Virus record (IMG/VR): IMGVR_UViG_3300035703_000110
Location: 1-57,536 of that record
Direction: 5' to 3' (one strand)
DNA length: 57,536 nucleotides
From: a virus
Part shown: positions 41,702-49,968 of the stretch, one piece after another
Layout of the letters: the number at the start of each line of letters is the position of its first letter
Position numbering within the stretch: position 1 is the stretch's first letter
Program-made: the position numbers and the translations under genes
The notes under the pieces: model-generated
Told to the model about the DNA's origin: nothing
Database searches by the model: none
What the model saw: the letters and a program-made list of their open reading frames with translations, nothing else

Positions 41702-42242
41702 CAGGGGTGTCCTTAAATTTTTCTTGTACGGCCAAGTAAAGGTCGTTGAGCATTGAATCCATCAAATTCTTGACAATGTTGCGCTGCTTTTCGGTCAACT
41801 CCACTTGACGTTCGAGGGTGTCAGTGGTCAACAGCGCCGACATGCGCACCAGCTTCACCAGCTCACCCACCGACTCTACGACCTTTGCAGTAGGCCACAG
41901 GTCACCCGCCCGTAATTCGTAGTCTTGTTTGGCCTTCAAGCCATTCCAAAATTCCTTTGTGAGTTGCTTTGGCAAGTCGGCGTGGTTCATGCGTTTTATC
42001 GCGGCTTCCACGTCATAGATCGGACGCACGAGGTGGGGCGCAGCTTCATGGATCGTCCACGTAGAAACGCCGTTGCGCGTACCGCTTGGTGAGCAATCTT
42101 TCAGCTTTTCAACCAAAACCCGGTGATCCATGCGAAACGCAACGCCTAGCTGAGACAGATTTAGTCCGTCAAAAAGCATAGCCTTGGTTTCAGGGTCCAT
42201 CGACACAGGCCGAGCGGGTTGTTTATTTAGGCTTGTTACCAT
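41661..42242 (-). CDS. Terminase small subunit-like (DUF1441)
   Basis: 193 residues. The N-terminal helix-turn-helix-like part (LNLSQLGVAFRMDHRVLVEKL) and helical C-terminus match the DUF1441 group found ahead of gpA-like terminases. It presumably binds the packaging site. It overlaps the large subunit gene by 41 nt. Confidence 0.8.
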   Translation of the reverse strand: MVTSLNKQPARPVSMDPETKAMLFDGLNLSQLGVAFRMDHRVLVEKLKDCSPSGTRNGVSTWTIHEAAPHLVRPIYDVEAAIKRMNHADLPKQLTKEFWNGLKAKQDYELRAGDLWPTAKVVESVGELVKLVRMSALLTTDTLERQVELTEKQRNIVKNLMDSMLNDLYLAVQEKFKDTPDEPHTESIDDQTL

Positions 42243-42456
42243 TTGTGTGATCCTGAATGAGTGCTCTCAATACCTTGGGCTCAAGCCTCAAGAGTGCCTC
42301 TATGTGACGGGCGTGGTAGAGCTTCAATGGCCGACTGCCACAACGGCATTGGGCATACGTCACATAGGCTAACCCCATCAACCGGGCGGCGTAGGTTGGC
42401 CCGAGTGCCGTATGGCTCTCAAGCTCAAGCAGTAGCGGGTTATGTGGGGTGGTCAT
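42223..42456 (-). CDS. Small helical/HTH-like protein, 77 aa
   Basis: From ATG 42456. Helical sequence (GPTYAARLMGLAYVTYAQCRCGSRPLKLYH) resembling a short DNA-binding domain. It is the first gene after the late promoter and terminator, and overlaps the terminase small subunit by 20 nt. Could be a DNA-packaging or regulatory factor. Confidence 0.68.
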   Translation of the reverse strand: MTTPHNPLLLELESHTALGPTYAARLMGLAYVTYAQCRCGSRPLKLYHARHIEALLRLEPKVLRALIQDHTNGNKPK

Positions 42457-42512
42457 GCTGCAGGCATTGTATATGCAATGCACACATGACAAAAAGAGAG
42501 GCGGAAACGAAA

Positions 42513-42538
42513 AAGCCGCTTGGGGTAAAGCGGCTTTT
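42513..42538 (-). terminator. Intrinsic terminator in the late leader
   Basis: On the minus strand AAAGCCGCTT-TACCCC-AAGCGGCTTT followed by TTC. A perfect 10-bp stem. It is downstream of the promoter at 42619-42648 and upstream of the first late gene, so late genes require read-through. Confidence 0.85.
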
Positions 42539-42618
42539 AAGGATTTGCGTTCAACAGCGTTTATTACAAATCGGGGTCACTGGCCTAGAAATTTCTTTCA
42601 GTGCTGTAGCGAACTTGC

Positions 42619-42648
42619 AGTATAGCATCAAAAAGAACCGGCACACAA
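42619..42648 (-). promoter_or_regulatory. Candidate late promoter
   Basis: Minus strand: TTGTGT (42643-42648), 18-nt spacer and TATACT (42619-42624) with a TG extension (TGCTATACT). Transcription would start near 42612 and meet the terminator about 75-100 nt later, like lambda pR'-tR'. Confidence 0.65.
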
Positions 42649-42688
42649 GGCTTGTTGGGTCGGAGACATGACCACCTGTGTGCCGGTT
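42630..42688 (-). terminator. Terminator of the replication operon
   Basis: A perfect 12-bp inverted repeat, AACCGGCACACA at 42636-42647 and its complement at 42677-42688, with a 29-nt loop and CTTTTT on the minus strand. It follows the helicase gene. The -35 of the late promoter lies within its second arm. Confidence 0.7.
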
Positions 42689-42743
42689 GGCGTGAGCCAA
42701 AGTGCCAGCGTAAAACCCTAACGAAAACGCTGACCCACTGATT

Positions 42744-44366
42744 CTAAACCTCGGCTTCAGCGTTTCGCTTGTGCAGCCTACGAATGAGCTGTTTGAGAAT
42801 TGAGAAAAGGTTGTCTTGGTTCAGCTCTTTTTTCACTAACCCCTCGCAGATTAACTCATCAATCGTGCCAATCGCTGTGATGAGTTGCACCACCACCGGG
42901 TGTTTCTGACCCTGGCGGGCCAAGCGCCCGACAAGTTGTAGGTACAACTCCAATGACCATGTGAGGTCAAAAAAGACAAGGTTGTGCCCACCGTGTTGCA
43001 AGTTCAAACCGTGCCCACCAGATTTAGGGTGAATTAACAACATGGGTATCTTACCCGCATTCCAATCCTTGACGCATTTACCTTCGGTATCCATTACTAC
43101 CGCTTTTGGAAATGCCTTTTTCAAACGAGCCAATGACGACTTGAAATGGTAGGCAACGAGTATTGTTTTGCCGGGTAGCGAATCTCGAATTTCTTTCAGT
43201 GTCTCAATCTTGTGGTCGTGGATATGGTGAACCTTTGTCACCTTCGTCAAGTCTTCGAATTCAATATCCCCTTCCATGGTTGTCTCATACAAAACGCCCG
43301 AGGCTATTTGAGTCAACTTTCCAGTCAGGCCCGCCGCTGTTTCGGCTTCAATAACTGAGTCACCTACTTTTACGACCAACTCAGTTTCGAGTTGCCGGTA
43401 AATCGCCATTTCATGTTCGGCTAAGACCACAGGTTTTCGGATCACCAATGGCTCATCCATTTTTAGGTAATCCTTGGCCTTCATCACCAAACACAAGTCA
43501 CTGATTTTTTCTAGTATCTCGTTTTCTGCGTTTGGTCGGGGTTCGTACTTCCGGGTCCACTTGTTGTGATTGAACCATTGATTGCGAAAGGCGGTGATGT
43601 TCTTTCCAAGGCGCTCACCCAAGTCCAACAGATAAATCAGGGTCCACACATGCTCAATAGACTCCGCAGCAAACGTGGCTGTGAGCCCGTGGAGCCGCGT
43701 AATTAGGCCGGGTGTACGTCTGACCTTGGCGAGTGATTTAAAGACGTGTGTGCTCGAATCTTTGAACAAGCTGATTTCATCAATGATGACTGTCCGGTAA
43801 GGCCATTTGCCTTTGTGGAAATTCACGAGCCATTCAAGTTGCTCTTTGTTGATGAAATGAATGTTTGTTGGGCTGCGTGCGAGGTCCGCACGGATTGCAT
43901 GGCGTTCGCGGGTTTCATGCGTTGGGCCAAGGGCTTGCTGTATCTCCGCTTCAGTTTTGCCGTTGGACAACATCATGTCCCGGTTGAATGAACGCTCTGC
44001 AGCTTCTTTACGGTCACGCGCACGCGCCGGAGTTAGTCTAGGGTCGTTGTCACTCTCACGAATCAACGTGTAATTCATGTGAGCAAGGTGTTGCCACAAA
44101 CCAATCTCGGTAGGCCATGTGTCGGTCATCACACGCACAGGCCCAATGACCAAGATTTGCTCTTTGGTTATCTCACGCAAAAGCCACGCAATCAAAGTCA
44201 AAGAGGTGACCGTCTTACCCAAACCTAAGTCGATAAAAAGGTGCGAGAAAGGGTTGTCACGCAAAAACTCGAAGCCTTCGTTTTGGTAGACGTGCATATC
44301 GCTACGCCCACGTATCACGTTGGCTAACTTAGTTTTCACGTAATCATCTAAAGAGAATTTTTGCAT
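42744..44366 (-). CDS. SNF2-like superfamily 2 helicase
   Basis: About 540 residues from ATG 44366 (or TTG 44381). SF2 motifs: Q-like VYQNEGFEFL, Walker A LFIDLGLGKTVTS, DEAH-type TVIIDEISLFKD, and C-terminal GGHGLNLQHGGHNLVFFDLTWSLELYLQLVGRLARQGQ (motifs V-VI). It is typical of phage replication modules, next to VRR-NUC and polymerase. Likely remodels DNA or forks. Confidence 0.9.
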   Translation of the reverse strand: MQKFSLDDYVKTKLANVIRGRSDMHVYQNEGFEFLRDNPFSHLFIDLGLGKTVTSLTLIAWLLREITKEQILVIGPVRVMTDTWPTEIGLWQHLAHMNYTLIRESDNDPRLTPARARDRKEAAERSFNRDMMLSNGKTEAEIQQALGPTHETRERHAIRADLARSPTNIHFINKEQLEWLVNFHKGKWPYRTVIIDEISLFKDSSTHVFKSLAKVRRTPGLITRLHGLTATFAAESIEHVWTLIYLLDLGERLGKNITAFRNQWFNHNKWTRKYEPRPNAENEILEKISDLCLVMKAKDYLKMDEPLVIRKPVVLAEHEMAIYRQLETELVVKVGDSVIEAETAAGLTGKLTQIASGVLYETTMEGDIEFEDLTKVTKVHHIHDHKIETLKEIRDSLPGKTILVAYHFKSSLARLKKAFPKAVVMDTEGKCVKDWNAGKIPMLLIHPKSGGHGLNLQHGGHNLVFFDLTWSLELYLQLVGRLARQGQKHPVVVQLITAIGTIDELICEGLVKKELNQDNLFSILKQLIRRLHKRNAEAEV

Positions 44367-44640
44367 TTTCGAGGCTGTCAATAACGTGAACTTCTACGCC
44401 TTGTTTTTGTAAATCCGCGTGTCGAAGTATTTGCTGTGACTTGGGTTCTTTGTTGGGGGCTTTGAATTCAACCAACATGATTCGTCCATTGCGTGCGCAG
44501 AAGCGATCAGGAAAACCCCGGCGCGATTGGCTCACAACTTTTTCAATGAACCAACCCCGTGTCTTTGCGTATTCTGTGGCCGGTCCTTCGATGTCGTCTA
44601 TTTCCTTGACAGTGCGTTGATAGAAAGCTTTAGTGGTCAT
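44344..44640 (-). CDS. VRR-NUC domain nuclease
   Basis: 98 residues, a complete stand-alone VRR-NUC: GFPDRFCARNGRIMLVEFK carries the PD...ExK metal-binding core, followed by the SQQILRHADLQKQGVEV helix and strand. Stand-alone phage versions act as Holliday junction-type nucleases. Overlaps the helicase by 23 nt. Confidence 0.9.
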   Translation of the reverse strand: MTTKAFYQRTVKEIDDIEGPATEYAKTRGWFIEKVVSQSRRGFPDRFCARNGRIMLVEFKAPNKEPKSQQILRHADLQKQGVEVHVIDSLENAKILFR

Positions 44641-45476
44641 AGATCGTCTTCACAATTCGTCTGCGCCGTCTTCCATGTAGGCACTGATAAAAGTTTTTGC
44701 GACTTCCGAGTTGATTGCGTTTCCATAGGCACGCAGGCGTCCCACGCGTCCGGGAGCCCCATGAGCCAACGGGAATGTGCCGGGTTCAACTGCCCTCCAC
44801 TTTCCATCTTGGCAGTAGAGCCAGTCAACATCACGCCATCTACCGTTAGTCGGGCCGGACCTTGCACCATCTTTACCATTTGAGTCAAGCTGCGCCCCGT
44901 CATTCCCGCTGTAATTCCCGTCCCGCCCCGTGTCCCGTCCGTGGCTGCAGGTGTCGGCCAACCCGCTAACTGAGCTACCACGTCCAACGTGTCCGTGCTT
45001 ATTTTGCCGTTCCGTATCCGACCACCGATGTAACCGCCCTTGTAATCCCTCGTGCTCGGAGTCGGCCACGAACCATAGTCGTTGTCGGATGTTCGGTGAG
45101 CCGACGCCCGCAGCGCAAAGATCAACAGCCCCGAAGGCGTACCTCGATGCTTCCATGTCAGCGTGTACAAGGTCGAGCCACTCAAGACCATCTTTGCTTG
45201 CAACCTGTTCGCCAAAAACCGTTGGAGGACGGCACTGTTCGATGAGGTAATGCCAGGTCGGCCAAAGATGCCGCTCGTCAGCAAATCCAGCTCCTTTGCC
45301 TGCCGCGCTGAAAGGTTGGCAAGGGCATGAACCTGTCCATACGGGGCGGTCGTCGGCCTAACCTGCTTGTCGCAAGGCTCGGCTCCAAACTCCGATTCCT
45401 GCAAAGAAATGGCATTGGGTATATTTTTTGAGGTCGTTGGGTGTGACATCTTCAATACTTCTTTCGTCAACATCAC
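44637..45476 (-). CDS. Alternate-frame protein overlapping the methyltransferase gene
   Basis: An uninterrupted 279-codon frame within the C5-methyltransferase locus. It has repeated WPTP motifs (SWPTPSTRDYKGG; GWPTPAATDGTRGG) and a GGQLNPAHSRWLMGLPDAW segment. From memory, these resemble a phage protein family with WPTP...D and LNPxxVEWLMGxP motifs found near dcm-type genes. Its TGA overlaps the ATG of VRR-NUC, the same junction style as its neighbours. Initiation site uncertain; function unknown. The same DNA encodes conserved methyltransferase residues in another frame. Confidence 0.6.
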   Translation of the reverse strand: MMLTKEVLKMSHPTTSKNIPNAISLQESEFGAEPCDKQVRPTTAPYGQVHALANLSARQAKELDLLTSGIFGRPGITSSNSAVLQRFLANRLQAKMVLSGSTLYTLTWKHRGTPSGLLIFALRASAHRTSDNDYGSWPTPSTRDYKGGYIGGRIRNGKISTDTLDVVAQLAGWPTPAATDGTRGGTGITAGMTGRSLTQMVKMVQGPARLTVDGVMLTGSTAKMESGGQLNPAHSRWLMGLPDAWDACVPMETQSTRKSQKLLSVPTWKTAQTNCEDDL

Positions 45477-45603
45477 CGGGTGAAATAAAACCGGCTTTTA
45501 TTAAATTACGCAACCACTTTGCTGCAAAGGGATCAATTTCGTTGTAGTAAGTTGGTTTTATATTTTTTGAAACGTAAGTCACAAGGTACTCTCTTTCCGA
45601 CAC
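44650..45603 (-). pseudogene. C5-cytosine DNA methyltransferase with internal amber codon
   Basis: The frame has motif I (FAGIGVWSRALRQAG), motif IV (GSCPCQPFSAAGKG with the catalytic Cys), motif VI-like FGEQV, motif VIII NIRQRLWFV and motif X RVGRLRAYGNAI, over 317 codons. Where the family has Trp after AG, there is a TAG at 45358-45360; one G-to-A change explains it. No frameshift is needed, and both sides are in the same frame. TAG is used as a true stop in other genes here. The 81-residue fragment before the stop lacks the catalytic Cys. Confidence 0.85.
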
Positions 45604-47609
45604 TTGGCGCAGAGCTTGTAATTTAATGGCACAGCGTCATCCTCAATCCACTTTTCACGCATATTTTTTGGAGTCTTGCCACACCGGGCAATACCCACGG
45701 GCAAAAGAACCTCGTGGTAAGTCTTCTGGTCAGCCAAACGGCCCAAAAACACGCCTGTGCGGCCCGCCAATGAAGGGTCAAGGGTAGGTAGGCCAATGTC
45801 TTGAAGAATGGCCGTAGCTTCACGCAAATACCACGAATAGTTGATGTCTTTTGGAAACTCTTTCGGCAAGGTCATCAAGGCCATTGCACCGTCACTCTTA
45901 GGGACCGCGTTACCACTCAATTTGTAGACTAACCCTGTCTTGTGTTTGGTTCCGTAAGCCCACCGAACGGCCTTGCCGAGTAGCTTGCCGTCTTGATCCA
46001 ACGCGCCGCCTTTTACGGTGCGTATCGTGACAAATTTGCGGATGTCGCGGCAAGCCATAATGGTTTGTTCGAGTGGGGTATTGAACTTCAGCAATGCAAT
46101 CACTGCGTCAATAGTGATTTCGCAGTTCGGGTTTTTTTTCATCCCGTCAGCACCGCGCAACCCTGGACCCGCAGGCGCAAACGCACCCTTGGATTTGACT
46201 TTGCCGTCCATACCGATTGCAAGAAAGTTGTTGACATCACGGGAGTGCAAAGAGCGGAGGTAAGTCTTTTCCAGTTCCAACAACGTGTCGAATTCCCAAT
46301 CCATCAAAATGACAGAATAGTCCTCTCTACGGCCACGGGGCACGCGGGTGATAAAACCGTCAGTGTTGGCAGATATGACTTCAAATCCGGCCAACCACAA
46401 ACGCTCAATCAGCATCAGCAAACTCAATTGCCCGGTGATCGTTGTTTGAATCATCATGTCCGGTGAGTAGACTACGGAGAAAGCCGATCCAAGCTTTCCA
46501 TACAAGCCGTTCAGGGTCAGCTTCAATGACTCCGCAGTACCCTTGTCACCGGCTTTCTTGGCAGCCAATCGGCGCTTGTAGATGCTGCGGTAAACGGTCA
46601 TGAACACATCACCGATATGCTTTGGTGAGTACCCACCATTCAAAATCAAACTCGGGTAGTAACTCGCCACGTCAGCATCAATTAACTCAAAGTCGTCATC
46701 CGTCACATAGGTAGTTTTGCTTTCAGAAGAATGCAACCCACCAATACCCATGCGAAAGACGTTGTTGCCAAATTTAATTGTCAGATCATCAAGCGCCGGG
46801 GGTGTTTCTACGATGAGTTTTCCATTCACAACGAATGGGGATGTCGTCACAATTTCAAAGGCTCGTTGGAGTTGCTCTGTATGAAATTCAAGGTACAGCG
46901 GAGCCACGTATTTGAATGTCTTGGGGCGGGCTTCAGGTCGGTAAAGTTTTTTGCGTGTGACGCGCTCCACTTCCTTTTTAAGCACGGCTTCTGCTACCTG
47001 TGGACCGGATTTACTGCGCAAATCAATCTCGTATTCATTACTCATTGAAGCACGTAGATCAATGCCTTCTTTTAGCTCAAAGTATTTGGCACGAGTAAGG
47101 CCGAGGTCGTTACGCAGGTAGGTAATCATTGTTTCCCGTTTAGCTTCCGTGATGCGGTCATCCGGGCTAAAGGGTAAGTCCATCATTGTCTCGTAATGCA
47201 AGCGCCCGCCGTACATTTTGAGGCTTGGGCGTTGAGGTGATCCAGGTGATACCTCCATCAAGTCAATGTGGTCAATCCACGCGGGTAAGCTGACGTTGTA
47301 TTGCTCGTAAAACTGCCACGGCTTGATGTCAGAATGAATGATCGTGTCACTCGCTTGCTTCAGCTCACCGTTGGTTGCGCCGCTCATTGCAAGGGCAATC
47401 ATAGGCAAGTCATAGTTGATACCGTTAAAGCTAATCACACGGTACTTTTTAAAGGCACGAGCGATGCCTTTCAAATCCAAAACTGAGTCATTCCATTTCT
47501 CAAAATGCAAGATTTCTTGAGTGTCAACGTCCATGAAACCAATTGACCAATAGTTGACGTAGCACTCGGTATCGTGAACCGCTGTTGGTCGTTTTTCGGT
47601 GTAATCCAT
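45579..47609 (-). CDS. Family B DNA polymerase with exonuclease domain
   Basis: 676 residues. Exo I HDTECY (residue ~12) and Exo II ISFNGINYDLP. Polymerase motif A DADVASYYPSLIL (~315), motif B LKLTLNGLYGKLGS (~370), motif C ISANTDGF (~415), where the usual DTD reads NTD. It is shorter than cellular B polymerases, and no obvious protein-priming TPR motif was identified. It copies phage DNA with the Prim-Pol/helicase. Confidence 0.88.
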   Translation of the reverse strand: MDYTEKRPTAVHDTECYVNYWSIGFMDVDTQEILHFEKWNDSVLDLKGIARAFKKYRVISFNGINYDLPMIALAMSGATNGELKQASDTIIHSDIKPWQFYEQYNVSLPAWIDHIDLMEVSPGSPQRPSLKMYGGRLHYETMMDLPFSPDDRITEAKRETMITYLRNDLGLTRAKYFELKEGIDLRASMSNEYEIDLRSKSGPQVAEAVLKKEVERVTRKKLYRPEARPKTFKYVAPLYLEFHTEQLQRAFEIVTTSPFVVNGKLIVETPPALDDLTIKFGNNVFRMGIGGLHSSESKTTYVTDDDFELIDADVASYYPSLILNGGYSPKHIGDVFMTVYRSIYKRRLAAKKAGDKGTAESLKLTLNGLYGKLGSAFSVVYSPDMMIQTTITGQLSLLMLIERLWLAGFEVISANTDGFITRVPRGRREDYSVILMDWEFDTLLELEKTYLRSLHSRDVNNFLAIGMDGKVKSKGAFAPAGPGLRGADGMKKNPNCEITIDAVIALLKFNTPLEQTIMACRDIRKFVTIRTVKGGALDQDGKLLGKAVRWAYGTKHKTGLVYKLSGNAVPKSDGAMALMTLPKEFPKDINYSWYLREATAILQDIGLPTLDPSLAGRTGVFLGRLADQKTYHEVLLPVGIARCGKTPKNMREKWIEDDAVPLNYKLCAKCRKESTL

Positions 47610-47631
47610 GCTTTCACTTTCAAAATTGAGT

Positions 47632-47674
47632 TGCCAAAAGCAAAATAACCGGCTGTCATAGGAAGCCGGTTATT
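47632..47674 (-). terminator. Intrinsic terminator before the polymerase gene
   Basis: Minus strand AATAACCGGCT/AGCCGGTTATT, 11 bp with a 9-nt loop, followed by TTGCTTTTGG. It lies between the DUF2815 gene and the polymerase gene, so it may reduce polymerase expression relative to the ssDNA-binding protein. Confidence 0.72.
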
Positions 47675-47696
47675 CGCTGCATAACGCTAGGTCAGA

Positions 47697-48308
47697 TTAC
47701 AGACCGTCATCACCTTCGTCGTCGTCACCTTCAACTTGGTCCCACACGTCGTTGTCATCGACTTCGCCGTTGCCGAAAGGTGTGTCTTTCTTCACGTACT
47801 GAATGCCAATGAAACCGGCGTTGACTTTCTTGCCATAGTCGTTGTCCTGAAACCATGGCTTGATGAGGATGTTGAACCAAAAGCCGCTTTGAAACATGGA
47901 GCGGACTTTCTCGCTGTCAGTCACCAATTCGCCTTCACGATCCCGGCATTTCGGTTTCTTCAGCTCAGAAGCGTTGACGGTCCAAGCAGACTCGTATTCT
48001 TCCTTGGCAGCGTCATCGCCGTCACGGATGAACCAATCTTTTTTACCGACCTTTGCGTCTTTGTTGTCCTTCAAAACTTTCTTGATGAATTCTTCACAAG
48101 CGGCCCGTGCAGCCTCATGTGTTTCCTTCGGCAAGATAGCTACGAGGCTGTACTTTGCAGGTGCTTCGCCGCCGTCATCACGCTTGGCTTTGCCCTTGTA
48201 AGGTTTGTCCGCGTGGACGTAGGAGCCACGCACGTTATCCAGACGCATAGTACCGTCGCTATACACAACAAAGTTCTTACCTTTTTTCACAATTTCGCGT
48301 GTTGCCAT
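47697..48308 (-). CDS. DUF2815-type ssDNA-binding protein
   Basis: 203 residues from ATG 48308. DUF2815 members are replication proteins of the gp2.5-like OB-fold type. Here DNVRGSYVHADKPYKGKAK, KYSLVAILPKETHEAAR and VKKDTPFGNG are matching segments. The acidic C-terminus (EGDDDEGDDGL) is like the partner-docking tail of SSBs. It is next to DUF2800, as is usual. Confidence 0.85.
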   Translation of the reverse strand: MATREIVKKGKNFVVYSDGTMRLDNVRGSYVHADKPYKGKAKRDDGGEAPAKYSLVAILPKETHEAARAACEEFIKKVLKDNKDAKVGKKDWFIRDGDDAAKEEYESAWTVNASELKKPKCRDREGELVTDSEKVRSMFQSGFWFNILIKPWFQDNDYGKKVNAGFIGIQYVKKDTPFGNGEVDDNDVWDQVEGDDDEGDDGL

Positions 48309-48309
48309 T

Positions 48310-49641
48310 TCACATTTCCTCATCTTCGTTTACAGGGTCGAGGTTCTCAAAAGAGGCCTCGGTTAAATCAACCAGTGCAGGCCGTTTGTCTTTCAACGGT
48401 GCAAGGGTTGGTCGGCCAGGTGGTTTGTAGGTCAAACCCTCCAGCAAACTCGGGATGTCTCTGCTTTTGTGACCCGCGATCCGCAACAGCTTTTCACACT
48501 GCGCAGGACTCGCTACCTTTTGGGTCACGAGGCTGTCATAGGGCACGCCTAAAGAGACAATATTACTTACGGCTTCGGTATCGTCAATGAAGACCCTGCG
48601 GCTGCGGCCTTCGACAAATTTCCATCCGTACTGTTCGATGTTTTCACCATCGTTTGCGCGGCGGGCCAACTCTGCATCGAGTGACTCCCACCAACGATTC
48701 GCCATGGTCCGATAGGTCAACATGCTTGTTATCTGCGAAGTGGTCAAAGTGAACACATCAACCGGTGCAATACCAAAGTCAAGATCGTCCACGCGGTCTT
48801 GAAACGCTTTAATCACGGGTACTGGTGTGGGAGTGTCCAAATTCTCAAAAACGCCTTCTGTAAGCTCTGCTTGAAGCTTTGCATTGGCTGCGCAAGACGC
48901 CATGACTCGGCAAAACTGGCATTGCTTGACGCCGGGTTTGCGGGGCGCATCCAAGCTCCACGCCAAATCCATTTGTTGCTGTGCCCAATAGGAAAAGCGG
49001 AGTAACTCTGCGCGGCTGATTACCCATGAGTCGAAGTGATCGAGTCGGGGTTGTGCAATACGAATTTCAATCTCTTGAATGTCGTGCTCACCGTCAAACT
49101 CTTTGTCAAACTCATACAGCGCACCAAGGGCGTACAACATGCCTTGGGTGTTGAGTTCCGCGTAAATGATGTGGTTTGTACCGAACTTCCAATCAGCAAC
49201 CACCATACGGCGGCGGTCAATCGCAATGAAGTCTGCAGTACCCCGCTGACGGGGGATCGGTGTGATGCGTGAAAAGTCAACCCGGCGCTCGAAGTAATGA
49301 GTCCCTGGTAACAGAGCCACCCAATCAACGCACATTTGGCAGTAATTGAGCATCTTGTCATCAATCTCAATCATGTACCCCCACTCACCCGACTCCACAA
49401 ACTCAAGTGTGTCAACTAAATGGTCCGGGCGTTTGCCGGTTTTGAGCCATGTTTCAGTCACGCCATGGGCAACAGTGCCATAGGCTGCATCTGGACCCGA
49501 TACGTCTTTTGCAAGCAGGTTTGGCACAAGGCTCCCGCTGCATTCAAGCCACATAGATGAGCTTGACGGTGAGAAGACACTATGCCCCGATCCATCACGG
49601 ATCATGGCGAGTTCTTCCAGATTTACGGGTTTCAGTTTCAT
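48310..49641 (-). CDS. DUF2800 PD-(D/E)XK exonuclease-like protein
   Basis: 443 residues. N-terminal FSPSSSSMWLECSGS and RGTADFIAIDRRRMVVADWKFG contain the D...ExK-type core, and the C-terminal Cys cluster CQFCRVMASC resembles a Fe-S or zinc site of Cas4/RecB-type nucleases. DUF2800 usually travels with DUF2815 and phage polymerases, probably for recombination. It ends NEDEEM and a structured leader lies upstream. Confidence 0.87.
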   Translation of the reverse strand: MKLKPVNLEELAMIRDGSGHSVFSPSSSSMWLECSGSLVPNLLAKDVSGPDAAYGTVAHGVTETWLKTGKRPDHLVDTLEFVESGEWGYMIEIDDKMLNYCQMCVDWVALLPGTHYFERRVDFSRITPIPRQRGTADFIAIDRRRMVVADWKFGTNHIIYAELNTQGMLYALGALYEFDKEFDGEHDIQEIEIRIAQPRLDHFDSWVISRAELLRFSYWAQQQMDLAWSLDAPRKPGVKQCQFCRVMASCAANAKLQAELTEGVFENLDTPTPVPVIKAFQDRVDDLDFGIAPVDVFTLTTSQITSMLTYRTMANRWWESLDAELARRANDGENIEQYGWKFVEGRSRRVFIDDTEAVSNIVSLGVPYDSLVTQKVASPAQCEKLLRIAGHKSRDIPSLLEGLTYKPPGRPTLAPLKDKRPALVDLTEASFENLDPVNEDEEM

Positions 49642-49665
49642 CGTTTACGCGTGTACTTTTTGAAG

Positions 49666-49724
49666 AACCCCTAAGTCAGCCTTCAGCTACATCAGCGGTT
49701 AAACGATGTACTGACATAGGGGTT
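49666..49724 (-). promoter_or_regulatory. Structured mRNA leader ahead of DUF2800 gene
   Basis: Minus strand arms AACCCCTA/TAGGGGTT, GTCAG/CTGAC and TACATC/GATGTA nest perfectly with a one-sided 8-nt bulge and an 11-nt apical loop. It ends about 25 nt before the ATG at 49641. It could bind a protein or regulate translation of the nuclease. No known riboswitch class is recognised. Confidence 0.55.
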
Positions 49725-49728
49725 CATC

Positions 49729-49754
49729 AAAAAGCCCCACCGGAGTGGGACTTT
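49729..49754 (-). terminator. Intrinsic terminator after the 58-aa gene
   Basis: On the minus strand AAAGTCCCAC-TCCG-GTGGGGCTTTTT, where the single mismatch is a G-U pair on this strand only. It sits just after the stop at 49769 and before the DUF2800 leader. Confidence 0.72.
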
Positions 49755-49768
49755 CGGGAAGCTGCAGA

Positions 49769-49945
49769 TTAAGCAGGCTTCACAGCGCCGATGCGGAAAG
49801 TTTTGATAACCGCTTCTTTCGGCTTGCCTTCGGGGTTAATGTTGACTTCAACCCATTCGCCGTTTGGCTTCTTGTTGACAGCCACCACTTTACCGGTGAC
49901 TTCTGCGCCCTTGATGAGCACTTTAACTGCAAGACCTTTTTTCAT
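49769..49945 (-). CDS. Small SH3-like/KOW-type protein, 58 aa
   Basis: ATG at 49945, stop at 49769. It reads MKKGLAVKVLIKGAEVTGKV then VAVNKKPNGEWVEVNINPEG, a compact basic beta sheet of SH3/KOW-like look, ending RIGAVKPA. It occupies an otherwise empty gap and is followed by a terminator. It could bind RNA or DNA, but no family assignment is made. Confidence 0.65.
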   Translation of the reverse strand: MKKGLAVKVLIKGAEVTGKVVAVNKKPNGEWVEVNINPEGKPKEAVIKTFRIGAVKPA

Positions 49946-49968
49946 CGTGTACTTTCAGAGTTGCACAA

